Assembly (NCBI GenBank): GCA_050330975.1
Contig: JBHJHK010000033.1
Coordinates: 1 to 12,500, forward strand
DNA length: 12,500 bases
Direction of reading: 5' to 3'
Origin: JBHJHK01 sp050330975
GTDB taxonomy: Bacteria > Pseudomonadota > Gammaproteobacteria > Competibacterales > Competibacteraceae
The position numbers were made by a program, and so were the translations under genes. The notes under the pieces are model-generated. The model worked only from the letters and a program-made list of their open reading frames with translations. It made no database searches and was not told where the DNA came from. This document shows, in pieces, positions 1 to 8,735 of this stretch (positions are counted from its first letter, which is position 1; each line of letters begins with the position of its first letter).

Positions 1-180
1 CAGGGGAGCGAGGACGGCAGCCGCGAGGCGCTCCTCCTGTTGCCGTCCTCGACAATCCCTGAGGCTGAGGCCGCCATCGAACGCTCACGGGTCGCCTGTT
101 CGGCAATCGCCTTCGCTCGAGACCTCGTCAACACCCCCGGCGGCGACAACCGGCCAGAGGGGCAGGAAAAAGGGCAGTAG
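1..180 (+). pseudogene. Leucyl aminopeptidase (PepA/M17) fragment, cut at a junction
   Basis: Frame 1 of the plus strand is open from the window edge to a TAG at 178-180. Up to about position 147 it reads like the end of the N-terminal domain of an M17 leucyl aminopeptidase. It contains a short strand LLLLP, an acidic helix EAEAAIERS, and the family hallmark ARDLVNTP at about 115-138, which marks entry into the catalytic domain. After GGD (139-147) similarity stops and only ten unrelated residues precede the stop codon. The whole metal-binding catalytic domain, about 300 residues, is therefore missing. The gene continues upstream beyond the window. It meets the truncated ABC permease head-on at the same point. 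The family assignment rests on the ARDLVNTP motif and its surroundings and is fairly secure; whether the truncation is biological is not known. Confidence 0.65.
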
Positions 181-1248
181 GGGATAGTGGAACACCACTA
201 GGGCCGCTAGGCCCACCCCCATCCCTACCCCTACCCCGCCCCCCAGGGCCGCCAATAGCCCCGCCTCCAGGATAAAGAGCCAGCCCACCGTCGCCGCCGT
301 TGCCCCCAGGGCCTTTAAAACCCCAATCTCCTGGGTGCGCTGGGAGACCGCCACCAAAGAGACATTCATGATCAAGATTCCCGCCACGATGAGGCTAATG
401 GCGGCAATCCCCGCCAGCCCTAGGGTCAGGGCCTGAAAGATGCCATCGAAGGTAGCCAGTAGGGCATCCTGGGTGATGACGGTGATATCCTCCTCGCCGT
501 CGTGGCGGGCACTGATGATCTCGATGATCGCCCGCTCGGCCCGGACCAGGGCATCGCGCTCCCGGGCCTCCACCAGAATGCGAAACAGCGATTGGGTATC
601 GAATAGCTGCTGGGCCGCAGCCACCGGCACGATCGCCATCTCGTCGAGATCCACGCCGATGGACTGCCCCCGGGAAGCCAGTACCCCAATCACCCGAAAG
701 CGCCGTTCCCCCATCCGCACCCAGCGCCCCAACACCCGCTCGCCGCCAAACAACTCCCGGCTCAAGGTGGCCCCCAACACACAAACCGGTTCGGCTCGGC
801 GCGGATCGCCAGGGGCGATAAAGCGCCCCTTGGAGAGGGCGAGCTTGCGGATCTCTTGGTATACAGCCGTTGAGCCCAGTATCACGCTCTGGCGGGAGAG
901 GCGCCCCCGGGAAAGGGTCGCCTCCCCCACCACCACCGGCGCCACCCGGGCGATGGCGTGGCTGCGCTCCAGGGCCAAGGCGTCCTCGAGGGTGAGATCG
1001 CGGGGGGTCTCCCCCAGCATCGGCGGCGACCCGCCGCGGGTCTCGCTGCGCCCCGGTAGCACGATCAAAAGGTGGGTCCCCAGGGACAAAAAACGCTCGG
1101 CCACAAAGCCCCGCACCCCCTCCCCCAGGGTCGCCAGCGCCACCACGGCGGCGACCCCGGTGGCCACCGCCACCAACAACAGCGCGCTTCTGAGCCCCTG
1201 GCGGCGAGCGGCGGCAGCGGCGTAGCCCAGGGCGTCAAGCCACCCCAT
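85..1248 (-). CDS. MacB/FtsX-type ABC permease, C-terminally truncated
   Basis: This is the membrane subunit of an ABC exporter of the MacB/LolC type, working with the adjacent ATPase and membrane fusion protein. With the start at ATG 1246-1248 (MGWLDALGY), residues about 21-40 form the first membrane helix. A periplasmic MacB_PCD-like domain follows, then the FtsX core with helices at about 275-299 and 322-352, including the coupling motif RTQEIGVLKALGA. The fourth helix should begin at the LPLWPVVAA stretch (about residues 362-370). Instead the frame runs on for 17 unrelated residues to a stop, and the usual ARRAARLDP-type tail is absent. The protein is therefore probably non-functional as sequenced. 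The chosen start overlaps the ATPase gene by 14 nt, with a weak AGGCAGGG upstream; a start at 1317 would lengthen the overlap and looks less natural. Confidence 0.8.
   Translation of the reverse strand: MGWLDALGYAAAAARRQGLRSALLLVAVATGVAAVVALATLGEGVRGFVAERFLSLGTHLLIVLPGRSETRGGSPPMLGETPRDLTLEDALALERSHAIARVAPVVVGEATLSRGRLSRQSVILGSTAVYQEIRKLALSKGRFIAPGDPRRAEPVCVLGATLSRELFGGERVLGRWVRMGERRFRVIGVLASRGQSIGVDLDEMAIVPVAAAQQLFDTQSLFRILVEARERDALVRAERAIIEIISARHDGEEDITVITQDALLATFDGIFQALTLGLAGIAAISLIVAGILIMNVSLVAVSQRTQEIGVLKALGATAATVGWLFILEAGLLAALGGGVGVGMGVGLAALVVFHYPLLPFFLPLWPVVAAGGVDEVSSEGDCRTGDP
130..150. other. Breakpoint joining PepA and ABC permease fragments
   Basis: Plus-strand similarity to leucyl aminopeptidase runs up to about 138-147 (NTP then GGD). 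Minus-strand similarity to the MacB-type permease runs down to about 139-150 (tryptophan-proline-valine-valine-alanine-alanine). Both reading frames lose their family similarity within the same GC-rich dozen bases, around CGGCGGCGAC. No insertion-sequence end or target duplication is visible. The point could be an inversion or deletion breakpoint, or a chimeric assembly join. Confidence 0.55.
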
Positions 1249-1924
1249 GGCCCTGCCTACGGTCGACCGCAATCTCGCCGTCCACCAGCCTGAGGCAGCG
1301 CCGGGCGCGACGGCCAATGTCGGGGTCGTGGGTCACCACGATGAGGGTGAGACCGCGGCCGTTGAGCTGCTCTAAAAGCTCCACCACCTCACCACCTGCC
1401 CGGCGGTCGAGGTTGCCGGTGGGCTCGTCGGCCAAAATCAGCGCCGGCTCCCCCACGAGGGCCCGGGCGATCGCCACCCGCTGGCGCTGCCCCCCCGAGA
1501 GCTGGTGTGGGCGGTGGTGGGCGCGGTCTTCGATCCCCAGGGCCGCCAGCACCGCGGCCACCTGGCGGCGGCGGACGGCGATGCCACGGCCGCTCAACAC
1601 CAAGGGGAGTTCGACGTTCTCGGCCGCCGTCAGCCGCTCGATGAGGTGGAACGACTGAAAAACAAAGCCAATCTTGTCCCGCCGCCGCTGGGCGCGGGCC
1701 TCGTCGTCGAGGGCGGAGACCTCCTCGCCGTCGAGCCAGTAGCGCCCGCTGCTGGGGCGATCCAAAAGCCCCACGATATTCAACAGGGTCGATTTCCCCG
1801 ACGCCGAGGGGCCCATCACCGCCATGTACTCCCCGGCGGCAATGGAGAGATCGATCCCCTGCAAGGCGTAGAGCTCGTGCTCGCCCACTTTGAAACTGCG
1901 GCTTATCCCCGCGAGCTCGATCAC
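1235..1924 (-). CDS. MacB/LolD-type ABC transporter ATPase
   Basis: This 229-residue cytoplasmic ATPase should power the MacB/FtsX-type permease encoded next to it. All signature elements are present: Walker A GPSASGKST (residues 38-46), Q-loop at FQSF (89-92), signature LSGGQRQR (142-149), Walker B ALILADE (161-167) followed by PTGNLD, and the switch histidine in VVTHD (H199). The PTGNLD form and the length are typical of the LolD/MacB/FtsE export group rather than of importers. The start ATG at 1922-1924 overlaps the stop codon of the membrane fusion gene as ATGA. The stop lies 14 nt inside the permease gene. The three genes should be translationally coupled. The exported substrate cannot be told from this subunit. 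Confidence 0.93.
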   Translation of the reverse strand: MIELAGISRSFKVGEHELYALQGIDLSIAAGEYMAVMGPSASGKSTLLNIVGLLDRPSSGRYWLDGEEVSALDDEARAQRRRDKIGFVFQSFHLIERLTAAENVELPLVLSGRGIAVRRRQVAAVLAALGIEDRAHHRPHQLSGGQRQRVAIARALVGEPALILADEPTGNLDRRAGGEVVELLEQLNGRGLTLIVVTHDPDIGRRARRCLRLVDGEIAVDRRQGHGVA

Positions 1925-3048
1925 TCGGCCACCGCCTTAACGCCGGCGGCAACCCCGGGGCGATCCAGCGAAGTGACCACCCGATCGCCGGGGCTGAGCC
2001 CCTCCACCACCTCGGTGTAGCGCCAGTTGGCGATCCCCGCCTCAAAGGGGCGCTCGACCAGGAGCCCCTGGGCGGTCAACAGCAGCACCCGTCCCCCCGC
2101 CAGCACCGCTTCGCTGGGAAGGCGCAGGGTCGCCTCCCGGCGGGCGAGGATCACCTCGGCGTCGGCGCTGTAGCCGGGTAGCAGGGCGCGGCACTGATCG
2201 CGATCGACGAAGTCCACCTCCACCTCGACGGTGCGGGCCTGCTTTTCGCGATCCAGCACGTAAGGGGCGATGCGCCGCACCCGACCGGCGATAATTTGCT
2301 CGCCAAAGGCGTCTAGGGTGATCCGCGCCTCCATTCCCACCTCCACCATCGGCACATCCACCTCGTCGAGGGGGGCGGAGACGTAGAGGCAACTGCAGTC
2401 GATCAGATCCACCGCCGGCGGGGTGGCGATCCCCGGTGGCGAGGGGGTCGCCACCTCCCCCACCTCGCCGTTGACCTCGGCGATCACCCCGGCAAAGGGG
2501 GCCTTGAGCAGGGTGCGATCCAGCGTCGCCTGGGCCAGCGCCACTTCGCCGACCCGAACCTGTTCCCGGGCTCGACTGGCGCGACAGGCGGCAGCGCGGG
2601 CCTGGGCTTCGGTCTCGGCGAGGTCGAGCTGCTCTTCGGAGACCAGATCGGCCTCCCTCAGGGGGCGCAGTCGGTCCGCCTCTCGTCGCCCCACCTGGGC
2701 CTGGAGGCAGGCTTCCTGGGTTTGGAAACGGCTGGCGTCGCGCTGGCGCTCGGCCAATGTGAGCTTGGCCCGCAAATCCTCGTTCCAGAGCTCTAGCAGC
2801 AGCTGCCCAGCCTCTACCCGGTCCCCCTCGTGGACGTGGAGCTGGCTCACTTGGCCACTCACCGAGGGGGAGAGGCGGGAGCGGCGACACGCTTCGACGG
2901 TACCGGCTCGGGTGTTGGCCACCGTGGCCTCGACCACTCCCCGCTCGACCGTCGCCACCGCCACCCCCAGGGGCTGGGGCCGCTGCCAGTACCAAAAAGC
3001 GGCACCGATGGCGGCGAGGACAGCAACCGTCGTCAACCAGCGAATCAC
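1921..3048 (-). CDS. HlyD/MacA-type membrane fusion protein of an ABC exporter
   Basis: This is a periplasmic adaptor that links an inner-membrane ABC exporter to an outer-membrane channel. A signal-anchor helix starts at once (IRWLTTVAVLAAIGAAFWYW). A split lipoyl domain follows (SGQVSQLHVHEGDRVEAGQ and, after the hairpin, LLKAPFAGVIAEV), with a long charged alpha-helical hairpin rich in Glu, Arg, Gln and Ala between the halves. Next come a beta-barrel domain and a membrane-proximal end with LSPGDRVVT. I place the start at GTG 3046-3048, giving 375 residues. GGGGAG lies 7 nt upstream, and the GTG overlaps the stop of the preceding small frame as GTGA. A TTG at 3076-3078 would add ten residues but has no ribosome binding site. 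Order and overlaps match MacA-MacB style operons. Confidence 0.87.
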   Translation of the reverse strand: MIRWLTTVAVLAAIGAAFWYWQRPQPLGVAVATVERGVVEATVANTRAGTVEACRRSRLSPSVSGQVSQLHVHEGDRVEAGQLLLELWNEDLRAKLTLAERQRDASRFQTQEACLQAQVGRREADRLRPLREADLVSEEQLDLAETEAQARAAACRASRAREQVRVGEVALAQATLDRTLLKAPFAGVIAEVNGEVGEVATPSPPGIATPPAVDLIDCSCLYVSAPLDEVDVPMVEVGMEARITLDAFGEQIIAGRVRRIAPYVLDREKQARTVEVEVDFVDRDQCRALLPGYSADAEVILARREATLRLPSEAVLAGGRVLLLTAQGLLVERPFEAGIANWRYTEVVEGLSPGDRVVTSLDRPGVAAGVKAVAE

Positions 3049-3215
3049 GTCGACACTCCCCGGCGGCGGTTGCTCCAATCGACCATGGCAAGCCTTGCCG
3101 TATCACCGACTTCTACCGAGCCCAGCTGCTCCCAGCCCGACTCGCTTCGACCCGGAGTGTCAGCTTCGCCGGTGGGCTGCCACTCCTCGGGGTGATGGAT
3201 CTTTGCGGTTTTCAC
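3045..3215 (-). CDS. Possible 56-residue small protein, coupled to the exporter
   Basis: The gap between the aldo/keto reductase and the membrane fusion gene holds a frame starting at GTG 3213-3215, with AAGG 6 nt upstream. Its stop (3045-3047) overlaps the GTG start of the membrane fusion gene as GTGA. The 56 residues have a hydrophilic, acidic middle (HHPEEW, ESGWEQLGSVEVGD) and a basic end (WSNRRR). There is no signal peptide, no membrane segment and no cysteine. I recognise no family. It may be a real small protein, a leader frame whose translation feeds the exporter gene, or chance. The coupling geometry and the ribosome binding site are the only support. Its place just ahead of an exporter also allows a cargo or accessory role, which is speculation. 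Confidence 0.42.
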   Translation of the reverse strand: MKTAKIHHPEEWQPTGEADTPGRSESGWEQLGSVEVGDTARLAMVDWSNRRRGVST

Positions 3216-3244
3216 GGCACACCTTAAAAGGCCGAGGTTTATCC

Positions 3245-4429
3245 CTAAGCCAACACTTGCCGCGCCCTTTTGAGACGCGCCGCGATATCGATCCCCTGGG
3301 GACACACCATTGTCCCTTGGGCCAAGTCGTCCTCGTCGAACGCCCGAGCGGCGACGGGCAGCGCGTGGTAGAGCTCCCGCGCCCGCTCCCCCTTGCCGTA
3401 GCACTCGTAATAGGACAGATAGCGCAACTGGTCGGCCACGGCGGTCTCGCCGCGGATGGCGTTTTGGCACAGATGGGAGCAACCGTGGCAAGCGTAGTGA
3501 TCGGTGAGGGCCGCCAACTGGTTGAGCTGATGGACCTCTTCGGCGGCCAAGCTCGCCGGCGAGGTGGCGGCGGCGATGTTCTCCCGGGCCACACCCACGC
3601 TGTCCATCTCCGAGACGATGGCGGCGATGCGCTCGTCGGCCCACACCGACTTGAGCTTGGCCTGACCCAAGGTAAACTGCTCGGAGCGAAACCGGGCCAC
3701 GGCCTCCAGATCCGACGGCACCGAGCCCATGGTCTTCATGGCCAACAAACCGATCCCCGCCCGGTGACAACGGTCGATGGCCAAGTTCAAGGCCCGATCC
3801 CCGTAGCGGCGGAAGTTATAGCGGAACAAAATCACATCGACGCCCCCCACCTCGGCGGCCCGATTCATGAGTTCCACTACGTTGCCCCCGTGGCAGGAAA
3901 AACCAAACAGCCGGGTTTTGCCCCTGGCCTTCAATTGTTCCCCCGCCCGCAGAAATTCCGGGGCCAGGGCACTCAACCGGTTAATGCCGTGCATCAAATA
4001 CAAATCCAGATAATCGGTCTGGAGCTGCTCTAAAGCCCGATCGATATCGGCGGCAAAGCGGGTCGGGGTGCCACTGCCCGACTTGGAGGTCAAAAATAGC
4101 TGGCGACGGTCCCCCATCTGCTCGATAAAAGTGGCGATGGCCCGGTGGGAAGAACCCCAGCCATAGGACAAGGCGGTGTCAAACACCGTGACCCCCGCGC
4201 GAAAGCAGCGGTGCATCTCCTTGTCGTAGACGGGATCCAGGCGCTGGGCGGTGCCCAGGTGGAGGATGGGCAACGCCACCCCCGTGCGCCCCAGGGGTCG
4301 GGTGGGCATGGCCGTACTGGCAGCCAGGGCGGTGGACCCGGCGCCACCACCGGCCCCCAAGGCAGCGGAGAGGGCCGCGCCCTGGAGGAAGCGGCGGCGG
4401 GAGGAATCGCTTTGCGTTGAATCGGTCAC
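3245..4429 (-). CDS. Tat-exported aldo/keto reductase with C-terminal [4Fe-4S] motif
   Basis: This 394-residue oxidoreductase starts at GTG 4427-4429, with GAGG 7 nt upstream. Residues 10-16 read SRRRFLQ, an excellent twin-arginine motif, followed by a hydrophobic Ala/Gly stretch, so it is predicted to be exported folded. The aldo/keto reductase barrel begins at about 44 (RPLGRTGVALP). The catalytic tetrad is visible as D84 and Y89 (FDTALSYG), K116 (TSKSG) and H147 (LMHGI). Near the C-terminus C314, C317 and C321, with C376 followed by proline, form a ferredoxin-like CxxCxxxC...CP motif seen in the Fe-S subgroup of this family. The substrate is unknown. It lies 31 nt after the polyferredoxin gene, so the two are probably partners. 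The open frame extends to 4573, but that part lies inside the preceding gene and lacks family character. Confidence 0.88.
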   Translation of the reverse strand: MTDSTQSDSSRRRFLQGAALSAALGAGGGAGSTALAASTAMPTRPLGRTGVALPILHLGTAQRLDPVYDKEMHRCFRAGVTVFDTALSYGWGSSHRAIATFIEQMGDRRQLFLTSKSGSGTPTRFAADIDRALEQLQTDYLDLYLMHGINRLSALAPEFLRAGEQLKARGKTRLFGFSCHGGNVVELMNRAAEVGGVDVILFRYNFRRYGDRALNLAIDRCHRAGIGLLAMKTMGSVPSDLEAVARFRSEQFTLGQAKLKSVWADERIAAIVSEMDSVGVARENIAAATSPASLAAEEVHQLNQLAALTDHYACHGCSHLCQNAIRGETAVADQLRYLSYYECYGKGERARELYHALPVAARAFDEDDLAQGTMVCPQGIDIAARLKRARQVLA

Positions 4430-4460
4430 GGGACGACCTCGCGTGGGGCAGGGGAAAATG

Positions 4461-6071
<1,611 letters not shown>

Positions 6072-6089
6072 GGCGAGCCCTCCCGGGGG

Positions 6090-7121
<1,032 letters not shown>

Positions 7122-7166
7122 GGGGGGCACCTCGGGGCCTGGGGCGGGCACAGTCAATCGGGGATG

Positions 7167-7274
7167 TCAGCGCGTTGGCTCAATGGACTGGCACCGGATC
7201 GCTTTGACCCGGTGGAAAGAGGGGATATTGTTCCCACCATAGAGGTATTCGCCCCCGGGGACCAGGGCGAACAT
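7167..7274 (-). pseudogene. Possible remnant of a formylglycine-generating enzyme (SUMF1) domain
   Basis: A 35-codon frame starts with ATG 7272-7274, 3 nt after the stop of the partial Rpn copy. It reads LVPGGEYLYGGNN, then a short stretch with RVKAI and EPT before TGA. The first part resembles the opening strand of SUMF1/FGE domains, typically hxxPGGxFxxG followed by a short charged loop and an Arg-Val strand. Nothing of the remaining roughly 200 residues is present. It may be a decayed insertion passenger or a chance match in a short frame. Confidence 0.3.
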
Positions 7275-7277
7275 CGC

Positions 7278-7640
7278 TTAGCGTTCCCCAGGGCCCAACA
7301 CATCGTTCAGGGTCTGGGCATCGAAGAGCCGCTCGTACCAGATCTCCAGCTCGTTGGCTCTGGCTTTCTTCAAGCGCGTTTCGACCTCGGGGGGGAGTTC
7401 GCCAAATCGATGGCGAAGGGCTTGGGTCAGCACCCGGCGCAAGCCGCTGAGGCCCTCCTCGCGGCCCTCCTCGCGGCCCTCCTCACGGCCCTCCTCACGG
7501 CCCTTTCCAAGCCTTCTTGATAGGCGTGGCGCGCAAACGATGGAATGTACACTCGGCCCATACTCGCCTCCAACGAACGCTTCAAATTCCTGAATAAATC
7601 GGTGTTCCAGCTCGGCTGGCAGCTGCATCAGTCGGTCGTC
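7278..7640 (-). pseudogene. Partial tandem copy of the Rpn/DUF4351 gene (C-terminal third)
   Basis: This segment repeats the last third of the adjacent Rpn/DUF4351 gene with clear divergence. Similarity begins at about 7635, at the codons for LMQLPAELE. It has the GREE repeat tract (four units instead of eight) and the DUF4351-like end LRRVLTQALRHRFGELPPEVETR to VLGP. A frame can start at ATG 7626-7628, which overlaps the stop of the full gene as TGATG and gives 116 residues. The nuclease domain is missing entirely. Relative to the full gene there are two indels: 4 extra bases near 7576-7579 and one base fewer near 7503-7506. Between them the protein is read in a different frame (FVGGEYGPSV and onward), and the original frame then resumes. 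Probably not a functional nuclease; it could still be translated as a DUF4351-only peptide. Confidence 0.72.
7455..7502. repeat. 12-bp tandem repeat, 4 units, encoding GREE
   Basis: Four head-to-tail units of CTCCTCGCGGCC on the plus strand; the last two read CTCCTCACGGCC. On the minus strand each unit encodes Gly-Arg-Glu-Glu in the partial Rpn copy. The unit is a multiple of three, so changes in copy number keep the frame. Confidence 0.92.
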
Positions 7641-8701
7641 GGTGGAGACCCATCTGGCCTAACTGTCTCAGGACCCAGTACATTTTCTAAGCTCTGCCCA
7701 TCGAAGAGCCGCTCGTGCCAGACCTCCAGCTCGCTGGCTTTAGCCTTCTCCAAGCGCGTCTCAACCTCGGGGGGGAGTTTGCCAAATCGGCGACGAAGGG
7801 TCTGGGTCAGCACCCGGCGTAAGCTGCTAAGTACCTCCTCGCGGCCCTCCTCGCGGCCCTCCTCGCGGCCCTCCTCGCGGCCCTCCTCGCGGCCCTCCTC
7901 GCGGCCCTCCTCACGGCCCTCCTCGCGGCCTTCATCTCGGCCTTTTTCCAAGCCTTCTTGATAGGCATCGCGCGCAAACGATGGAATGTACGCTCGACTC
8001 ATACTCGCCTCCAACGCTTCAAATTCCTGAATAAATCGCTGTTCCAGCTCGGCTGGCAGCTGCATCAGCCAGTCGATAAAGTGCAGTAACGCCAACACCT
8101 CCTCACGGTCAAGCCCTTGACGGTAGAGATGGCGCACCAAGGCCAATTTTCCCACCAGGCGATCTTCCGCCGCCTGGCGGGTGGCCTGGGTTTTCAGGTG
8201 GGCCAAGGTCACCAGCCCAAACGGATTGGGGGTGGCCAACAGCGCTTCCTCTCGGGGGGCAAAGTCCAGCAGCTTCACCACCGGAAAGCGAAAACTCAAC
8301 GTACAGCCCCACTGGCTGTAGCCAAAATGGTCGGGCCGCCAGCTGGCCCGCTCGTCGCTCAACACCGCCAGACTCACCGGGGCCCGGTCATAGGCGTCAA
8401 ACAAGCGATAGTGGTAATGCCACATCCGTTTGGCGAAGGTGGCATCCACTTGGCTTTGGACTTCGATGTGGATGAGCAGCCATTGATCTTCACCGTCGCG
8501 CCGGTGCACCGAAAAGAGTTTATCCACCTGGAGAGGACCGAGCTCGGCATCGCGCACCACCTGGCGCAACTCCGTCTCCAAGCTGGCGTAGCCCCTCTCC
8601 CAGGCTATATGGCGGTGCAGGTCCGGGAAAAAGAACTCGACAAACGGCGCCAGGTAGTGCTCCAACATCCCCTTCCAGGGGTTGTCGTAATCGTCCGCCA
8701 T
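7628..8701 (-). CDS. Rpn-family PD-(D/E)XK nuclease-like protein with DUF4351 C-terminus
   Basis: This 357-residue protein is of the Rpn / DUF4351 kind, putative nucleases whose better-studied relatives promote recombination. The start is ATG 8699-8701 (MADDYDNPWKG); an open frame upstream to 8911 overlaps the preceding gene and looks non-coding. A likely PD-(D/E)XK core is D60 in VDKLFSV and E80/Q82 in LLIHIEVQ, a variant seen in this group. An alpha-helical middle follows. Then comes a repeat tract with eight GREE units (about 258-289) after one GRDE, probably a charged helix. The DUF4351-like tail runs about 291-345. The last 14 residues or so, after VLGP, run into the start of the partial copy and may not be native. 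The gene begins 34 nt after the DUF6599-like gene. Activity and target are unknown. Confidence 0.82.
   Translation of the reverse strand: MADDYDNPWKGMLEHYLAPFVEFFFPDLHRHIAWERGYASLETELRQVVRDAELGPLQVDKLFSVHRRDGEDQWLLIHIEVQSQVDATFAKRMWHYHYRLFDAYDRAPVSLAVLSDERASWRPDHFGYSQWGCTLSFRFPVVKLLDFAPREEALLATPNPFGLVTLAHLKTQATRQAAEDRLVGKLALVRHLYRQGLDREEVLALLHFIDWLMQLPAELEQRFIQEFEALEASMSRAYIPSFARDAYQEGLEKGRDEGREEGREEGREEGREEGREEGREEGREEGREEVLSSLRRVLTQTLRRRFGKLPPEVETRLEKAKASELEVWHERLFDGQSLENVLGPETVRPDGSPPTTD
7835..7942. repeat. 12-bp tandem repeat, 8 units plus one degenerate, encoding GREE
   Basis: Eight head-to-tail units of CTCCTCGCGGCC lie at 7835-7930; the seventh reads CTCCTCACGGCC. A degenerate ninth unit, TTCATCTCGGCC, lies at 7931-7942. 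On the minus strand they encode eight Gly-Arg-Glu-Glu units after one Gly-Arg-Asp-Glu in the full Rpn gene. Near-perfect identity suggests recent expansion by slippage. Confidence 0.95.
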
Positions 8702-8735
8702 TCTGCGAGGCTCAGCACATCGCCAGGTCGTCCAG

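Noticed and set aside
440..1225. 261-codon plus-strand frame opposite the permease
   Set aside because: Ser/Arg/Thr-rich antisense shadow without any motif. The minus strand has clear MacB/FtsX features.
3216..3770. Minus-strand upstream extension of the small coupled frame
   Set aside because: Beyond the GTG at 3215 it runs through the aldo/keto reductase in another frame and is Gly/Arg-rich. Only the part after 3215 has its own ribosome binding site and lies mostly in intergenic space.
2423..4033. 536-codon open frame on the plus strand
   Set aside because: It lies opposite the membrane fusion and aldo/keto reductase genes and crosses the gap between them. Its translation is Arg/Ser/Gly/His-rich with no domain, as expected for a GC-rich antisense shadow.
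7455..7942. Short regularly spaced repeats as a CRISPR-like array
   Set aside because: The units are directly adjacent with no spacers and encode GREE in frame; they are coding tandem repeats.
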